A stretch of 64,000 bases of DNA, taken from the NCBI RefSeq assembly GCF_003265705.1, contig NW_020313045.1:1454805-1518804 (forward strand), read 5' to 3'. Within the stretch, counting starts at the first letter, position 1. The number at the start of each line of letters is the position of its first letter. Positions 22,300-33,285 of this stretch are shown piece after piece. Made by a program: the position numbers and the translations under genes. This stretch comes from Callorhinus ursinus (lineage: Eukaryota > Chordata > Mammalia > Carnivora > Otariidae). The notes under the pieces are model-generated. The model searched no databases. It saw only the letters and a program-made list of their open reading frames with translations, and was not told where the DNA came from.

Positions 22300-23163
22300 A
22301 TAAACTAAGTGAAATGGGTAACAACCAAGGCCATGGTTAGAGACACAGCATTTTCTCCCAGGGGCTGCTACTCTTTTCCATGTCCCTGTTGGCTGTCTCT
22401 TCCCTTGTCCTTTGTGCTCTCTCCTTGGCTTCTGCTCCTGTCCTTTCCTACTTAACCCTCTTGTCCTTCCTCAGGTCAAGCTGTCTGGCCTGCAGATGGG
22501 TCCTCAGAGGAGGCCCCCTGGGGGCTCAGAGAGAGGCTTTGACAGTGAATCCCCCGAGGACCGAGGATGGCCTCCATGCCACCCTCCTCACAGCACCGCT
22601 GTCCCCTGTCAGACTCTCATGGTGGCAAAAACACCAGAAAAGCCATGGTGCCCCTTTTACTTTGGGTTGCCCTTTTTATCAAGTAAAGGAGCCAGGTGTC
22701 CTCTGTTTCTCCACAAATAAACACACAGATCTGACAGCCGTGGCAGACAGGAGGCTGGGCAAGTAGACAAACTTTGAGGCTTCCTCCTCTAGTGGGAAAC
22801 CATGAGGAAACATGGTCAGCGGGCCCGCAGAGGAGGCATGGAGACACCCTGTTCTCCCACATCTCAGTGGAATTCTAGACCCTGGGAGCCTCACCCCCAG
22901 GGAGGGCCTAGAGTCTGCCTGTGGGCATCCCTCAGAACCACTCACACACCTAGGGAGGGGGCAGCTGCAGAGACAGGGTTCCGCCTGCAGAGGGTCTGAG
23001 AAAGGGACATCTGTAGCATGAGGAGTGGCTACCTGCCTTCCCTCCTCCCCCCTCCTCTGTAACTCTCAGATGCTCTGAGGGAATCCTGGTGGCACAAATA
23101 TTTGTGTCAGACACGTCCCCTTCTAGAAGCTTCCATCCCAGATATGCCTGGGGTTGCCACTGG
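22300..23163. other. unassigned, relatively GC-rich sequence
   Basis: Overlapping frames on both strands up to 128 codons (22380-22766) without domains. No repeat I can name. No gene is called. Confidence 0.4.
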
Positions 23164-23212
23164 ACTGTGTGTGTGTGTTTATGAGAGAGAGAGACAGAGA
23201 CAGACAGAGAGA
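23164..23212. repeat. compound TG / GA microsatellite
   Basis: A short (TG)n run followed by GAGAGAGAGAGAC and ACAGAGACAGACAGAGAG. Confidence 0.85.
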
Positions 23213-23224
23213 TGCCCACTATTT

Positions 23225-23450
23225 ATTTGTTGATAATAATAGTGATAGCCAAATTTATCAGGTGTATATCAAGCTCCAGTCACTGTGCTAAGCTCTTGAA
23301 AGGTACCATCTCATTTAACTCCCTCAACAAGACTTTGAGGGGTCGGTTCTAAGAGTATTCCCATTGTACAGATCAAAGACTGAGTCTCAGAGAGGTTGAG
23401 TGACTTCGCCAAGGTCATTCTGAGTAAGTGGAGTTGCTGGGCCTCACATC
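23225..23450 (-). repeat. MIR element, minus strand
   Basis: CACTGTGCTAAGCTCTTGAA, CATTGTACAGATCAAAGACT and GAGAGGTTGAGTGACTTCGC are in the complement MIR order. First of three MIRs within 800 bp. Confidence 0.85.
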
Positions 23451-23595
23451 CCGGTAGGCCAAGCTGCAAAAACCGAGTCTGCAGTCATCATAGTAAATGG
23501 TTAGGGAATGGCAGCATTTGCCCTAGATGGTGCACAAGTGTGCTGCGTGTCTGTGTGAGTGTGTGTGTGCCTTGTTGTTTGCAAAGTGTAGAGAA

Positions 23596-23775
23596 AGTAA
23601 CATGGGTTTGAACTCCAGCTGTCACGCCTTGTCTCAGGCAGGTAACTTCAACCTCTCTGCCCCCCGATTTCATCATCTGTACATGAGGCTAATGGTACCT
23701 AGCTCATAGGATTGTGAGCACTTAAAAGGGTGGTGAGCATGGATCCGTAGCACAGCCCATGCTGTAAACAAGTGT
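23596..23775 (+). repeat. MIR element, plus strand
   Basis: GGGTTTGAACTCCAGCTGTC, CTTCAACCTCTCTGCCCCCC and TCATCATCTGTACATGAGGC follow MIR in sense orientation. Confidence 0.8.
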
Positions 23776-23824
23776 TACTACTAGTAGTAATAGTGTATCG
23801 GTGTTGAGTAATGTCAAATGTTCA

Positions 23825-24000
23825 TCGAGAGTAATAATAACAGGAGCATTGACCAGGTGCCCGCTCTGATACCACGCTGTGAATATATTCCCCGATTTAG
23901 CTCTCCAACTCTGCTATGAGCTAGATATCATGATTTCCAGTTTCTAGAGGAAGAACGAGTCTCAGAGATATTAATAGTTGGCCCAAAGACAAATATCTGG
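23825..24000 (-). repeat. MIR element, minus strand
   Basis: GACCAGGTGCCCGCTCTGAT, TTTAGCTCTCCAACTCTGCT and GTCTCAGAGATATTAATAGT match a decayed complement-oriented MIR. Confidence 0.65.
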
Positions 24001-24419
24001 AAGAAGTCAGGGGAGAGAAGCAAAGCTTGAGCTCCGCACTCTCCTACCTTTCCCACTTTTCGTGGGCTCATTTGCTCATTTGAACAAATACCTTTCATAC
24101 AGACTTAGATTTTTTTTTTCCAAATTGGGAATTGTGCCCATCTGCCTGCCTGAGAAAAGTTTGCACAGAGCTGTTTCTAAATGGCGACCCCTTGCAGCTT
24201 TTTAATTGCTACTATCTCTTTGAACATTTGGAATTTGTAATGAAATCACTTTCCAACCCTGATTCATCCCAAATTCAATATTCTGTTTCCTTTCAGCTTT
24301 TTTGTTTCCCCAGCATTGAAAAGATTGGTAACCTTATAAAACATCTAAAAGCGTGGTGGAAGTTTCCTGGGGCTTCAAGTGCTGTGTTATGTTATCTTTG
24401 GAATAACTTTGATGTCCCA
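24001..24419. other. unassigned sequence
   Basis: No named repeat or gene. The 98-codon frame at 24132-24428 has no domain. Confidence 0.4.
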
Positions 24420-25160
24420 CCGGTGTAATAGAAGCCGTTATTATGTCATGGAGCTGATTAGCATGCCTGTGGGAAACATTAATTCATGCTGACATCATAG
24501 CTGGGCTTGCAATCAATCAAGTTTTTTTGCTTCTCGTTTCTCCCCCCACCCCCCAACCTACCGGGCAACCCACCCTCCGAGGCTCTCCATGTAAAGGTGA
24601 TGGCTGGCTTTCTGGGGATGACGGAGCAGGTAAGCAGGTATGGAAGCCCCTAGATGTGGCTGAACCTCACCCCCGCAGCCGCTGCCTCCTGATGGCCCTG
24701 GGAGGAAATGGTGAAACAAAGCTTTTGGCAGAAGCAGGGAGAAGTCTGCTGGCCCTTTGATTTGCCTTGAAAGGTTTTGATTTAGTTGGCATTCAGACTC
24801 TTGATATATAAAACTTTTAAACTCAGTAGTCAGCCTGGCTGCCTGAATCCATTTGGTTCCGGTCATTTATGATTAAGCTGATTGCTGGTGGCCCTGGTGT
24901 TGCAGGGCGCAGTGCTAGCCTTCATTGGGTAAGACTATCACATTCCAAACCATCTCTTTCTTCCGACAAAAGTACATTTCGTTGACAAAGGAAGCTGTAA
25001 AGAGGAGACATGTAGACTCTTATTATCTCAAATTGTTAATATTTAACGTGCATTAAAGAGCTATCTTTCTGTTCGCCATGTGCAATTAATTTAATCACCA
25101 ATGCACTGTTAAGTATCTATCAGAAATGTGAATTTTTTTCACCATGTATTAATCTGGTAA
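24420..25160. promoter_or_regulatory. repeat-free block with PBX-, MAF- and homeodomain-like motifs
   Basis: AATCAATCAA at 24511-24520 fits a PBX/HOX bipartite site, TGCTGAC at 24488-24494 is a MAF half-site, and several TAAT cores surround them (AACATTAATTCATG near 24475, GCAATTAATTTAATC near 25082). No repeat signature is seen. The enhancer reading is inferred from motif clustering only. Confidence 0.35.
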
Positions 25161-25589
25161 TCATGTCTTTCCTTTTACCTTTAGATTTAGTGTCATTATT
25201 TTGTGTTATGTGGAGTGTCCCCTGGAAGCAGGAGGGAATTACAGGAAGTATTTGGGAGACCCTAATGGGCATCGGATTTGGGGTGGGGACAGTTGAGGGT
25301 ATTTCGAGTTTGAACACAAACTGGGGTTCCGTTCCTCCCTTCAAGGCATGGGTGGCCCACTGCCCTCCCTCTCTCTCACCTCTAGATCTCTGTAGCTCAA
25401 GAAAGTTGGGACAGTAGTCTCTTGGTGTCACTGTTTGACCTGGAAGATGGAAACTATTGTTTTATTGTGAACCGAGGCAGGAGAAAATTGGGGAATGAAG
25501 GTTTTATTTTAGCTGTGTATATGGATAGCTGCATTTTCCTACCTGGGGACCACTTTACCATAGTTGTGGGCTCCCGAAGCACCCTACAC
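25161..25589. other. unassigned sequence
   Basis: No repeat recognised. Opposed frames at 25120-25431 have no domain. Confidence 0.4.
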
Positions 25590-25745
25590 TCCCCTTTTGA
25601 AATGCTCATCACATTCACAACTGTCTTCCCCTGTTAGACTTAGGCTGCCCAAAGGAAAGAACATGTCTGTCTTGTTCACCTGTGTATCCCCAGTATTGAG
25701 TACATAGTAGGTGCTCAGTAAATACTTGTTGGATGAGTGAGTGCT
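25590..25745 (+). repeat. L2 3' end, plus strand
   Basis: GTCTGTCTTGTTCACCTGTG, TATCCCCAGTATTGAGTACA and TAGTAGGTGCTCAGTAAATA form the standard L2 terminus. Confidence 0.88.
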
Positions 25746-25754
25746 TCAGTCAAG

Positions 25755-26245
25755 GCTAGCAGGAAACAATCCACTCAGATGGTTCAAGGGTCTTTAATGG
25801 AGTGACAGCTTCCGAGGTGTGGGTGGCGGTAAGGGAATGAATAAGGGATGATGAATCACCCAGGAACCAACAACAGTGAGAAGTTGTTACCACCCCAAAG
25901 CTTGAAAGGATAAGGGGAAAGAAGGGTGTCACCAGAGCCAGTGAGACCTGGAGCCTTGGAGGAGAGGCCACCTGCCAAGAACTGTGGTCATGGAGGGTGG
26001 CAGCCCCTAACTGGGGAACATGCCCTGGGAAAGAAATGGAATGGAGATTATACCTTTAACTTCTCTCTCCTTTTTTCCTCCAATCTCCCCCTGGTGGGAG
26101 ATTAATTAATATTGACCAAACTCAACTGAAATCCAGATGGCAGAGGAAGCTGGGTGATCTTAGGTGTCAGCCTTCAGAGATACAAACAAGGTGAAGAAGG
26201 GCAAAGACAGAGCTGGAATGGGACACATCAGTACAATGAAATATT
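25755..26245 (-). repeat. ancient LTR-like repeat
   Basis: GTTCAAGGGTCTTTAATGGA, AGAAGTTGTTACCACCCCAA, GTGTCACCAGAGCCAGTGAG and GCAAAGACAGAGCTGGAATG follow a dispersed mammalian repeat in order. The family name and orientation are uncertain. Confidence 0.5.
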
Positions 26246-26894
26246 GGGTAAACCCTTCTATCCAGCACACAGCCAACTGGAAGAAAGTAAAGAAGAACCT
26301 AAATCAAAATAGATAGCACAAGGCCCCTTTTGCTCATAGAAGGGCCTCACAGAGAGTGATCCTATTTACTCTTACTTTACAAACATTACTAACAGTTTTG
26401 GAGATGGTACTTCCCAAGCAAACCATTCAGAGGTGGGCAGGAAGGACTTATTAGAAGCCAACACAATTACAGAAGCAACGAGTGGATGCTTCCAGCTTTG
26501 TGTTGAAAGAGAAATAACAAGAAGTAACAGGAAACACAAAACACATGGAAAACAGAGCAACTTAGGATCAATTAGTACAGGGACAACTCCCCCATTCACT
26601 TCCCAGAGTCCCGAGAACATCCCCATTTTAAAGACTACATCACTAATATAGTCATTCGTATTTACAACTTGGTGAAAAGATGATCCATACCCCCTGTGTA
26701 AATAGGCAGGGAAATCTATTACATACTTTGAAATATTCTGATGAGACTCATCCAAGTTAAATAACAAACTGCAAAATATGAGAGAAAGCATCTGAATATT
26801 TCATAGATCAGCTTATTCCCCCAAGCGCTGGATGAAGGGAACATTGTTGTAAATGTCTTGACTACATGCTCACAGTGTGACGTGGGATAAGAGT
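26246..26894. other. unassigned sequence
   Basis: The longest frame is 139 codons on the minus strand (26372-26791) with hydrophobic stretches but no known domain. It overlaps a plus-strand frame. No gene is called. Confidence 0.35.
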
Positions 26895-27105
26895 TAAGGC
26901 TAGCTCACCCCAGTGTGTTCCTGCATCCCCAGAAGACCCAGGAGAATAGTAGATTTCAACTCATTTCTAAAAGCCAGACCTGCCCAAAGATGGACTTGGG
27001 CTACCTTGGGAGGTACCATGTGCCACTGTGAAACGTCTGCTTCTGTTGGATGGTTGGACGAATGACCCTTGGGATTCCTTCTCACCCTGAGATTCTGTGT
27101 TTTCA
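26895..27105 (+). repeat. L3/CR1-type LINE 3' end
   Basis: GGGCTACCTTGGGAGGTACC, TGTTGGATGGTTGGACGAAT and ACCCTGAGATTCTGTGTTTT follow the 3' end shared by L3 and other CR1-group LINEs. These are among the oldest recognisable mammalian repeats. Confidence 0.65.
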
Positions 27106-27117
27106 TTTCTCACCAAC

Positions 27118-27215
27118 GCTATGCGATATTATTTGCCCCATTTTACATTTGAGGAAGAAAGTTCCGGGACGTCAGTTGACTGTAGTTGCACGATTGGAAA
27201 AATAGTAAAGCCCCA
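27118..27215 (-). repeat. decayed MIR, minus strand
   Basis: CCCCATTTTACATTTGAGGA, then TGACTGTAGTTGCACGATTG are MIR-like in complement. Confidence 0.5.
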
Positions 27216-27224
27216 AAGTGAAGG

Positions 27225-27312
27225 CCAACCGTTTTTGAGCACCTAATATGTGCTAGGCCTCAGGATGATAAAGATGAATGAGGTACAGCCCCTGTCCTCC
27301 AGGTATTTATAT
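27225..27312 (-). repeat. L2 fragment, minus strand
   Basis: TTTTTGAGCACCTAATATGT, GCTAGGCCTCAGGATGATAA and CCCCTGTCCTCCAGG are the complement of the L2 terminus. Confidence 0.7.
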
Positions 27313-27629
27313 CTTTATGCAAAACAGTCATGCATTCAAATCATCCAAAGAATATTTGGAAAATGTCCGAAGTGAAGTCTATCTCAGATGCAAGTCGAAC
27401 AGAGAAGGAACAGGCTTCACAGTGGAAGTGAGGTTCGTACTGATCTGAAAGGTAAATTGGGGATTTCCCTGACCAATGAAGTGTGATCAGCATGTAGCTT
27501 AGTGGAGAAGACCAGATATGCAAAATGACGGAGGTGTCAGAGGGTATGTTTGTTTTCACCTGCAAGAAATCCAGAACAGTTCCATCACAGGGGTCGTCTG
27601 GGGGAAGAGACAAGGCAAAGAGCAGGTAG

Positions 27630-27740
27630 GGACTACTGAAGCTCAGAAAGGCAAAGAGACTTTGCCCAAGGTCACCCAGCAGACAGAGCTGGGAGTTGAA
27701 GCCAGGTCTACTCACAAACCCATTGCTCTTTTGGTTGGAT
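27630..27740 (-). repeat. MIR fragment, minus strand
   Basis: AAGCTCAGAAAGGCAAAGAG, TTGCCCAAGGTCACCCAGCA and CAGAGCTGGGAGTTGAAGCC are the conserved MIR core in complement. Confidence 0.75.
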
Positions 27741-28022
27741 AATAGTTCCCTTGGGCTGACCACGTTGAGAACACACTGCCTTCATATGATCCTCCCCAGG
27801 TGACCTGATTTGGCTGTAAGAGACTTCCAGTCAACACATACTTTTCGAGCCCTAAATTCTGAGTACCCAACGTATGGGGAGGATAGAGGTTTTAGAAAGT
27901 CTTTAGTTATTGTGTTGGAGAATGAGACTTTTGTAAAAATGAAACAACATATATGTAGAAACCTGCTCTAGAAGTTGCCCTTCACAGCTGAACTGCTGGT
28001 CTATGATGCTCTATTGGCCTTG
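27741..28022. other. unassigned sequence
   Basis: No gene or named repeat. Confidence 0.4.
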
Positions 28023-28088
28023 TTTTATTTTATTTTATTTTATATTTTATTTTATTTCATTTCATTTCATTTCGTTTCATTTTCATTT
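28023..28088 (+). repeat. compound (TTTTA)n(TTTCA)n microsatellite
   Basis: At least four TTTTA units, two more after an interruption, then TTTCA units with one TTTCG variant. No SINE tail adjoins it. The 65-codon frame across it is an artefact. Confidence 0.9.
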
Positions 28089-28490
28089 AAGTGTACTCCA
28101 TTTCATTTTTTATTTTCTATAGTCCATTTAAAAAAAAATGTTTTTTCTTTCATTCCAAATGTCCCATCCTAAATCCCAATCTCTGACTCCCCATATGTGC
28201 ATCCTTGCTGGTGAATTTAATTGGGGGTCTTCGAATCTGCCTTCCATACATTTATAGGTACATCTCCTTGAATACATTTTGTATAGTTTTGTGTGCTATA
28301 ATTAGGTGGCATTGGACTACGCATCTCATTCTGCAAGCCCTGGGCAGCATCCTGTCATCAAGCCTACTAATATATGAAAGAATCTAACTAGCTTCGTGTC
28401 GGTTCAGGTCAAGTTTTGCCACCAAATAAGTTTGTCCCAAATTTATGAAAAAAAAAAAAACTTCATATTTTCAGAGGTTTTTGCTTTTAA
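28089..28490. other. unassigned AT-rich sequence
   Basis: No gene or named repeat; an A run lies at about 28448-28460. Confidence 0.4.
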
Positions 28491-28504
28491 AAATTGCAGG
28501 CAAG

Positions 28505-28719
28505 AGGGGTGCTTGGGTGACTCAGTAGGTTGAGCGTCCAACTCTCGATTTTGGCTTAGGTTATGATCTCCGGGTTGCGAGATAGAGCCCCACGTCAGAC
28601 TCCGTGACAGCAAGGAGTCTGATTGTCCCTCTGCCTGTGCTCCTCCCTCTACCCACTCATTCTCTCTTTTTCTCTCAAATAAATAAATAAATACATACAT
28701 AAAATCTTTACCAAAAATA
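28505..28719 (+). mobile_element. CAN-SINE, plus strand
   Basis: Flanked by ATTGCAGGCAAG (28493-28504) and ATTGCAGGTAAG (28720-28731), one mismatch. The head is mutated (GGGGTGCTTGGGTGACTCAG) and the tail is AAATAAATAAATACATACAT, so the copy is older than the 7.0 and 61.1 kb ones. Confidence 0.92.
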
Positions 28720-28849
28720 ATTGCAGGTAAGGGACTGTGTAACAGAAGCACATTTTACTCCTCTGTTCTGCCTCTGATAGACGCCTCTGTATCTCCAACT
28801 GCCAATTCAAATATTGCTTCAAAAGCAGATCCCATCCATGTCTTGCTGT

Positions 28850-30297
28850 GAACCTTTGGGAGACTGTCTCTGGGATAGACACCCAGAAGTAGGGGTCCTA
28901 GGATCCCAGGATTTTTGTGTATTTAATTTCACTGATTACTGCCAGATTCCGCTCCAAAATACCTCGTGGATTACTCCCACCAGCAACCCATGCAGGAGAC
29001 GTCCCATTTCTTAAATATCCTCACCATCCCTGAATATTGTCCGATGGTCTGATTTTTTTCCCAATTTGATGGGTATAAAATACCATCATGGTTTGTTCTC
29101 AGTTGCATTTTTCTGACTATCAGTGAGCATGAGCTTTGTTTACATGTTAGCTATTTCTGTTTCCCTTTCTGGGAAACACATATTCATATCTTTTTGGCAC
29201 CCCCCTGCCCTCCCTGCCCCGACTCTATCATTTGTTCTTTTGGGTTTTGACAAAACAACAAGAACAACAACGACATCTACTCCAAGGTCACAAATATATG
29301 TTTTGTATTTGTTTGCTATATTTCTTAAGTTTTACTATTCATATTTCATTCTTTAATTCATCTCATTCATCTAGTGCTTACAGTTTTGCATGTGGTGTGA
29401 GGTTGTGATCCAACTTCTCCATGCTGTGAGTCTACTTCTCCTTTTACTAAATAAATAATCTGTTCTTGCCCATTCATTGGTGATGATACCTCTCTTAGAT
29501 ACCAATGAAGTACAAAATCCTGTTAGGACATTGATTGGAATTATATGTCTTTTTATTCAGGGAAATTTATCATCTCTATGTTGCCCAGCCATTCTATCCA
29601 GGAGCATGTTATGTCTATTTATTTGTTTTTTAAGATTTTATTTATTTATTTGAGAGAGAGAGAGAGAGAACGCAAGCAGGGGGAGGAGCAGAGGGAGAAG
29701 AACAAGCAGATACCCTGCTGAGCGCAGAGCCGGACACCAGGCTTGATCCCATGACCCTGAAATCGTGACCTGAGCCGAAATCAAGATTTGGATGCTCAAC
29801 TGACTGAGCCACCCAGGTCCCCCTTATGTCTGTTTATTAATTTAAGTCTTCTTTTATGCCCCTGAAAAATGTTTTCATTTGTTTATTTTTTTTTCCTCAG
29901 AGGACTTTTGCACACCTGGTGCTTTCTAATTTTACTTGTTGTTCTAGGTAGTATCCTATCTTTTATTACTCCTTTCTAGTTGGCTATTGTTAGTTTTAAG
30001 GCACTAACTTATTGACTTATACTGTCTTAACAGGAGCACTTTCAGTGCTTCTCCACTGAGGATGTTTTTTGCTATAGTCTCTTTATCAGGTGATGTTTGT
30101 TCTCAACTAGTGTTGTATTTAAAAAAAAGAAATAAAAAGAAATTTTAGATATGTCACTACTATAAAACACTTTTTCTACTTTCTACTAAGATTGGGCTTT
30201 AGACTTCCTTCATGGGGTTAATAATATTGAATTTATTCTGATATTAAATATTATATTCCTGCAATACATCCTATCTGTTCATTTGTGCTTTTTAAAA
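28850..30297 (-). mobile_element. old L1 fragment(s), minus strand, with a SINE inserted
   Basis: Complement of L1 ORF2 sequence: GGGATAGACACCCAGAAGTA, ATTACTCCCACCAGCAACCC, TTTGATGGGTATAAAATACC, GTTGCATTTTTCTGACTATC and GACATTGATTGGAATTATAT in the expected order. Frames are broken everywhere. A CAN-SINE sits at 29624-29823. Confidence 0.75.
29624..29823 (-). mobile_element. CAN-SINE nested in an L1
   Basis: Flanked by TTATGTCTATTTATT (29609-29623) and TTATGTCTGTTTATT (29824-29838), one mismatch. The head complement ACTGACTGAGCCACCCAGG is clear. Confidence 0.94.
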
Positions 30298-30311
30298 ATA
30301 TATATGTTGAA

Positions 30312-30471
30312 GTGGAGGAGGGCGGGAGGCATGGGGTGCTGGTTGATGGACACTGGGGAGGGTATGTGCTATGGTGAGCACTGTGAACTGTGGAAGACGG
30401 ATGAATCACAGACCTGTACCCCTGAAACAAATAATACATTCTATGTTAATAATAAAATAAAATAAAATAAA
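30312..30471 (+). mobile_element. strongly 5'-truncated carnivore L1 3' end
   Basis: GGGGTGCTGGTTGATGGACA, GGGTATGTGCTATGGTGAGC and CCCCTGAAACAAATAATACA match the 3' end of carnivore L1 elements, followed by an (AAAAT)n-type tail. The flanks ATATATATGTTGAA (30298-30311) and ATACATATGTTGAA near 30472 form a duplication. It is about 160 bp long and much younger than the surrounding L1. Confidence 0.85.
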
Positions 30472-30499
30472 ATACATATGTTGAATTTAGCTAACTATG

Positions 30500-31077
30500 T
30501 TTCTGAGGATATTCACATCTATAGTCTCATGTAAACCACTTCGTTCTTCTTTCTCTTCTATACCATTCATACATGGTTCCCTCCGAGCCTGATGAAAGAG
30601 TTTGGCTTTCAAATCACTACAATCCTGGCCTCCAAGAGACACTGACCATATTTAAGACAAGTTGTGTACAAAATGTATGTGAGAGAGAGAGACAGACAGA
30701 CAGAGACAGAGACACAGCTGTCCCGGCCTGGAGGAAGAATATGATTAATCTATATATGAATAGGATTTTGCCAAATAGAAATGGCACTGGATGTGCTACA
30801 ACAAATGGAAAAAGGACAAGTTCTTTGGGTTCTCCGACTTCTGCAGTGATTGTGATGTTCTCAGGCAAAACACATTGTAGTTATTCTGCTTGTTTTGTCG
30901 GAGTTAGTCCTGGAAACTCTGCTGTGATTGTGATCCATGCTAGCCTGAGATGTGGTACATGGAGAAAATAAAGTATTTCACAATCTTGGTCATAGAACTG
31001 AATAACTGTGACCTGACATATTCTCAGGAAAATAAACTTAAAAACATCTGGACGGGAAAAGGGAAAGAATTTCTTGT
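30500..31077. other. unassigned sequence with a GA/CAGA microsatellite
   Basis: GTGAGAGAGAGAGACAGACA lies at about 30678-30720. The 132-codon frame at 30573-30971 runs through this microsatellite and has no domain. TGCTGTGATTGTGATCCATG near 30918 partly repeats a phrase near 30841. Confidence 0.4.
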
Positions 31078-31265
31078 GTATATCCTATGTACCAGGTGCA
31101 ATGCTAGGAACTATATATTCTATCTCATTTAGTCCTCACAAGAGCACAACAAGTGAGGTATTATATCCCCAATGTACAAATAAGGGAACAGAAGCTCCAA
31201 GGAGCTGTATAAACCAGTTATTTAAGTAGTACAGCAAGGATTCAAATCCAAATCTGTCTGATTCT
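31078..31265 (-). repeat. MIR element, minus strand
   Basis: ATGTACCAGGTGCAATGCTA, CTCATTTAGTCCTCACAAGA, AATGTACAAATAAGGGAACA and GGATTCAAATCCAAATCTGT follow the complement of MIR. Confidence 0.85.
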
Positions 31266-31999
31266 CTGAGTTTTTTTTTTAATTATACTTTCATCTCTGG
31301 TATTACTAATTTGCCTTTCTCGCGTCCTTGTGAATGTATATCCTTGCTTATTTATTTATGACCAATCAACCCCTTATAACCTTCTTTCCTTTTGCTATGG
31401 AAATAACCCAAGGGCAGTACTTGCTAAAGCAGCTTGAGTTAGCCTATAAATGTTTTCTTCTTCCACCTTAAACCCAGGGGACTCTCAGGGCTGGCTGCCA
31501 CAGGAACCAAGAACAATAGCTTTTGAGATTCTGTCTGCCCTCAAATCAGATCAGGGTCTTGGAGAAGTGACCTATTTTACAAATACAACGAGAAAGAATA
31601 GATCTATAAGTAAGAAATTTCCATTTTCCATTTTAATACCTCTGATGAAGGAAAGAATACCTGATGGTTGAATGTAAAGAATTTTGAAGTTTAGAGAGAC
31701 TCTCCCATTTTGTTCTAGAAAAAAGAAATCATAACATTTGTATGGTATTACAAGTAAGTAGAAAGCAGTAAAAGCAATAATTGTTTACACTGCAATAGTT
31801 CTTTATAGTTGTTAAAGCGTAGTAATGCTCTTCCTCTATTTTGCTACTTCCAATTATATTTTACAGACAAGAAAACTGAGGCATGGAATTGTACTCAAGT
31901 AAAGTTGATCGCATTAATTCCTCCAGCTCTTAACTTTTAACTGTATTCATTCCCATTGTCATCTATCTTTGAAGGTCTTCCCATTGACAGGTAGAGTAC
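31266..31999. other. unassigned sequence with a MIR remnant
   Basis: TTTACAGACAAGAAAACTGA near 31860 is a short MIR remnant in complement. No gene seen. Confidence 0.4.
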
Positions 32000-32094
32000 A
32001 TTTCTCTGACCCTTGATTCTGTGTTTGACCATGTAATTTGCTTTGGTCAATAGGATGTTAGCAGACATAACCAAAGCAGAGACTTGAAAGTGCT

Positions 32095-32142
<48 letters not shown>

Positions 32143-32397
32143 ATTTCTCTGCTTTTGCTTTCTTGCTCTTCAGACATGGCCATGAGAAGAATAATCCAGG
32201 CTGGCCAGCTCTTCCAAGCAGGAAGACATGAGACATGTGGAGCAAAGCTTCCCCAGCAAAGATGCACCAGCAAACCTCAACCTGGAGTAGAGCCTCCTAC
32301 TGACCTGCAGACTGAAGAGCTTTAGTTATAGATGATTGTTGGTTTAAGCCACAGAGTTTGGGGGGATAGTGCGTTACACAGCAGTAGCTAACTGATA
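32000..32397 (+). mobile_element. MLT1-like (ERVL-MaLR) LTR
   Basis: CATGTAATTTGCTTTGGTCA, ATAGGATGTTAGCAGACATA, ACATGGCCATGAGAAGAATA, GGTTTAAGCCACAGAGTTTG and CAGTAGCTAACTGATACATC fit an old MaLR-type LTR in sense orientation. A TG microsatellite expanded inside it. No internal retroviral sequence is attached. Confidence 0.6.
32096..32140. repeat. (TG)n microsatellite
   Basis: More than 20 uninterrupted TG units inside the LTR-like element. It generates the repetitive VCVC and HTHT frames, which are not genes. Confidence 0.95.
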
Positions 32398-32536
32398 CAT
32401 CAGATAAACCAGCAAGGAAGTTGTAGAGCTAGAATTAGAATCCAGGTCTTCAAACATATTGCTCTTTTGACCTTCGACTATGCTCAGTTGCTTTTCATGC
32501 AGAGAGACATTTATTTGAGTGTGAAGATGGATCCTT

Positions 32537-32632
32537 TTTGGCCAGGGCTCATGTCACACCCATCTCTGAATCCTCAGCACCTAGTCCAGTACCTTGTACA
32601 TCATAGGTACTCAGGATGTGTTTATTAAACAA
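32537..32632 (+). repeat. L2 3' end, plus strand
   Basis: CATCTCTGAATCCTCAGCAC, CTAGTCCAGTACCTTGTACA and TCATAGGTACTCAGGATGTG are the L2 terminus. Confidence 0.75.
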
Positions 32633-33285
32633 GTAAGAGAAAAAAATATCAGAAACATACCTCTATGCTTCTGTTTGGTTTTTTTAAAATTCTTAATTTT
32701 TTTAAAAAAGATTCTTTTTAATAAAAATAAAATCAAAAAGGAAGGTACATTACATATGGTCAGTGAAAGCTTCTAAAAATAGGTCCCAGTACCTAAGCAA
32801 AGAGGGCATGATCATCATTTTCTTTTCCGACATCTGTCCATATGTGGCATATTTCCTCTCTGAAGAAAGATCAAACCTCATAAAATGCATCATTTATATG
32901 CCACTCCCCATTATGAAGCAGCATGGAGACCATTAATGAGAAGCAAAGGCTAAAAGGAGAGTTTCAAGAGTTGCTTTCAGGCAGACTGTGGCAAGAGGCC
33001 CGGTCCTTTGGGAATGACACACACAGGCACACAGGACAAACATGGTACCAGATTCCCCGCCCATCCCCCACCCTCACCCCTGTCCCCATTCCCCCAGTTG
33101 CCACGGCAGCTTGAGGTAGAGAATTTGTAAAACCCACATGGAGAGCTTTCTCCTCTGATTTTTTAATCTCAGAAGTCCAACAGCGCCGATGAAGGTAACT
33201 GTGACATTTCCAATTTTCCATGCACCAGGCCCATTCCATTTTCCTTCCTGGTGCTGCTTCCATGGTACAGTAAACCTCCAGCTCT
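32633..33285. other. unassigned sequence
   Basis: AT-rich at left, with a C-rich tract (CCCCACCCTCACCCCTGTCC) near 33065. Frames on the minus strand at 32964-33331 have no domain. No gene is called. Confidence 0.4.

Noticed and set aside
31937..32325. Frames with HTHT or VCVC repeats
   Set aside because: They are translations of the (TG)n microsatellite.
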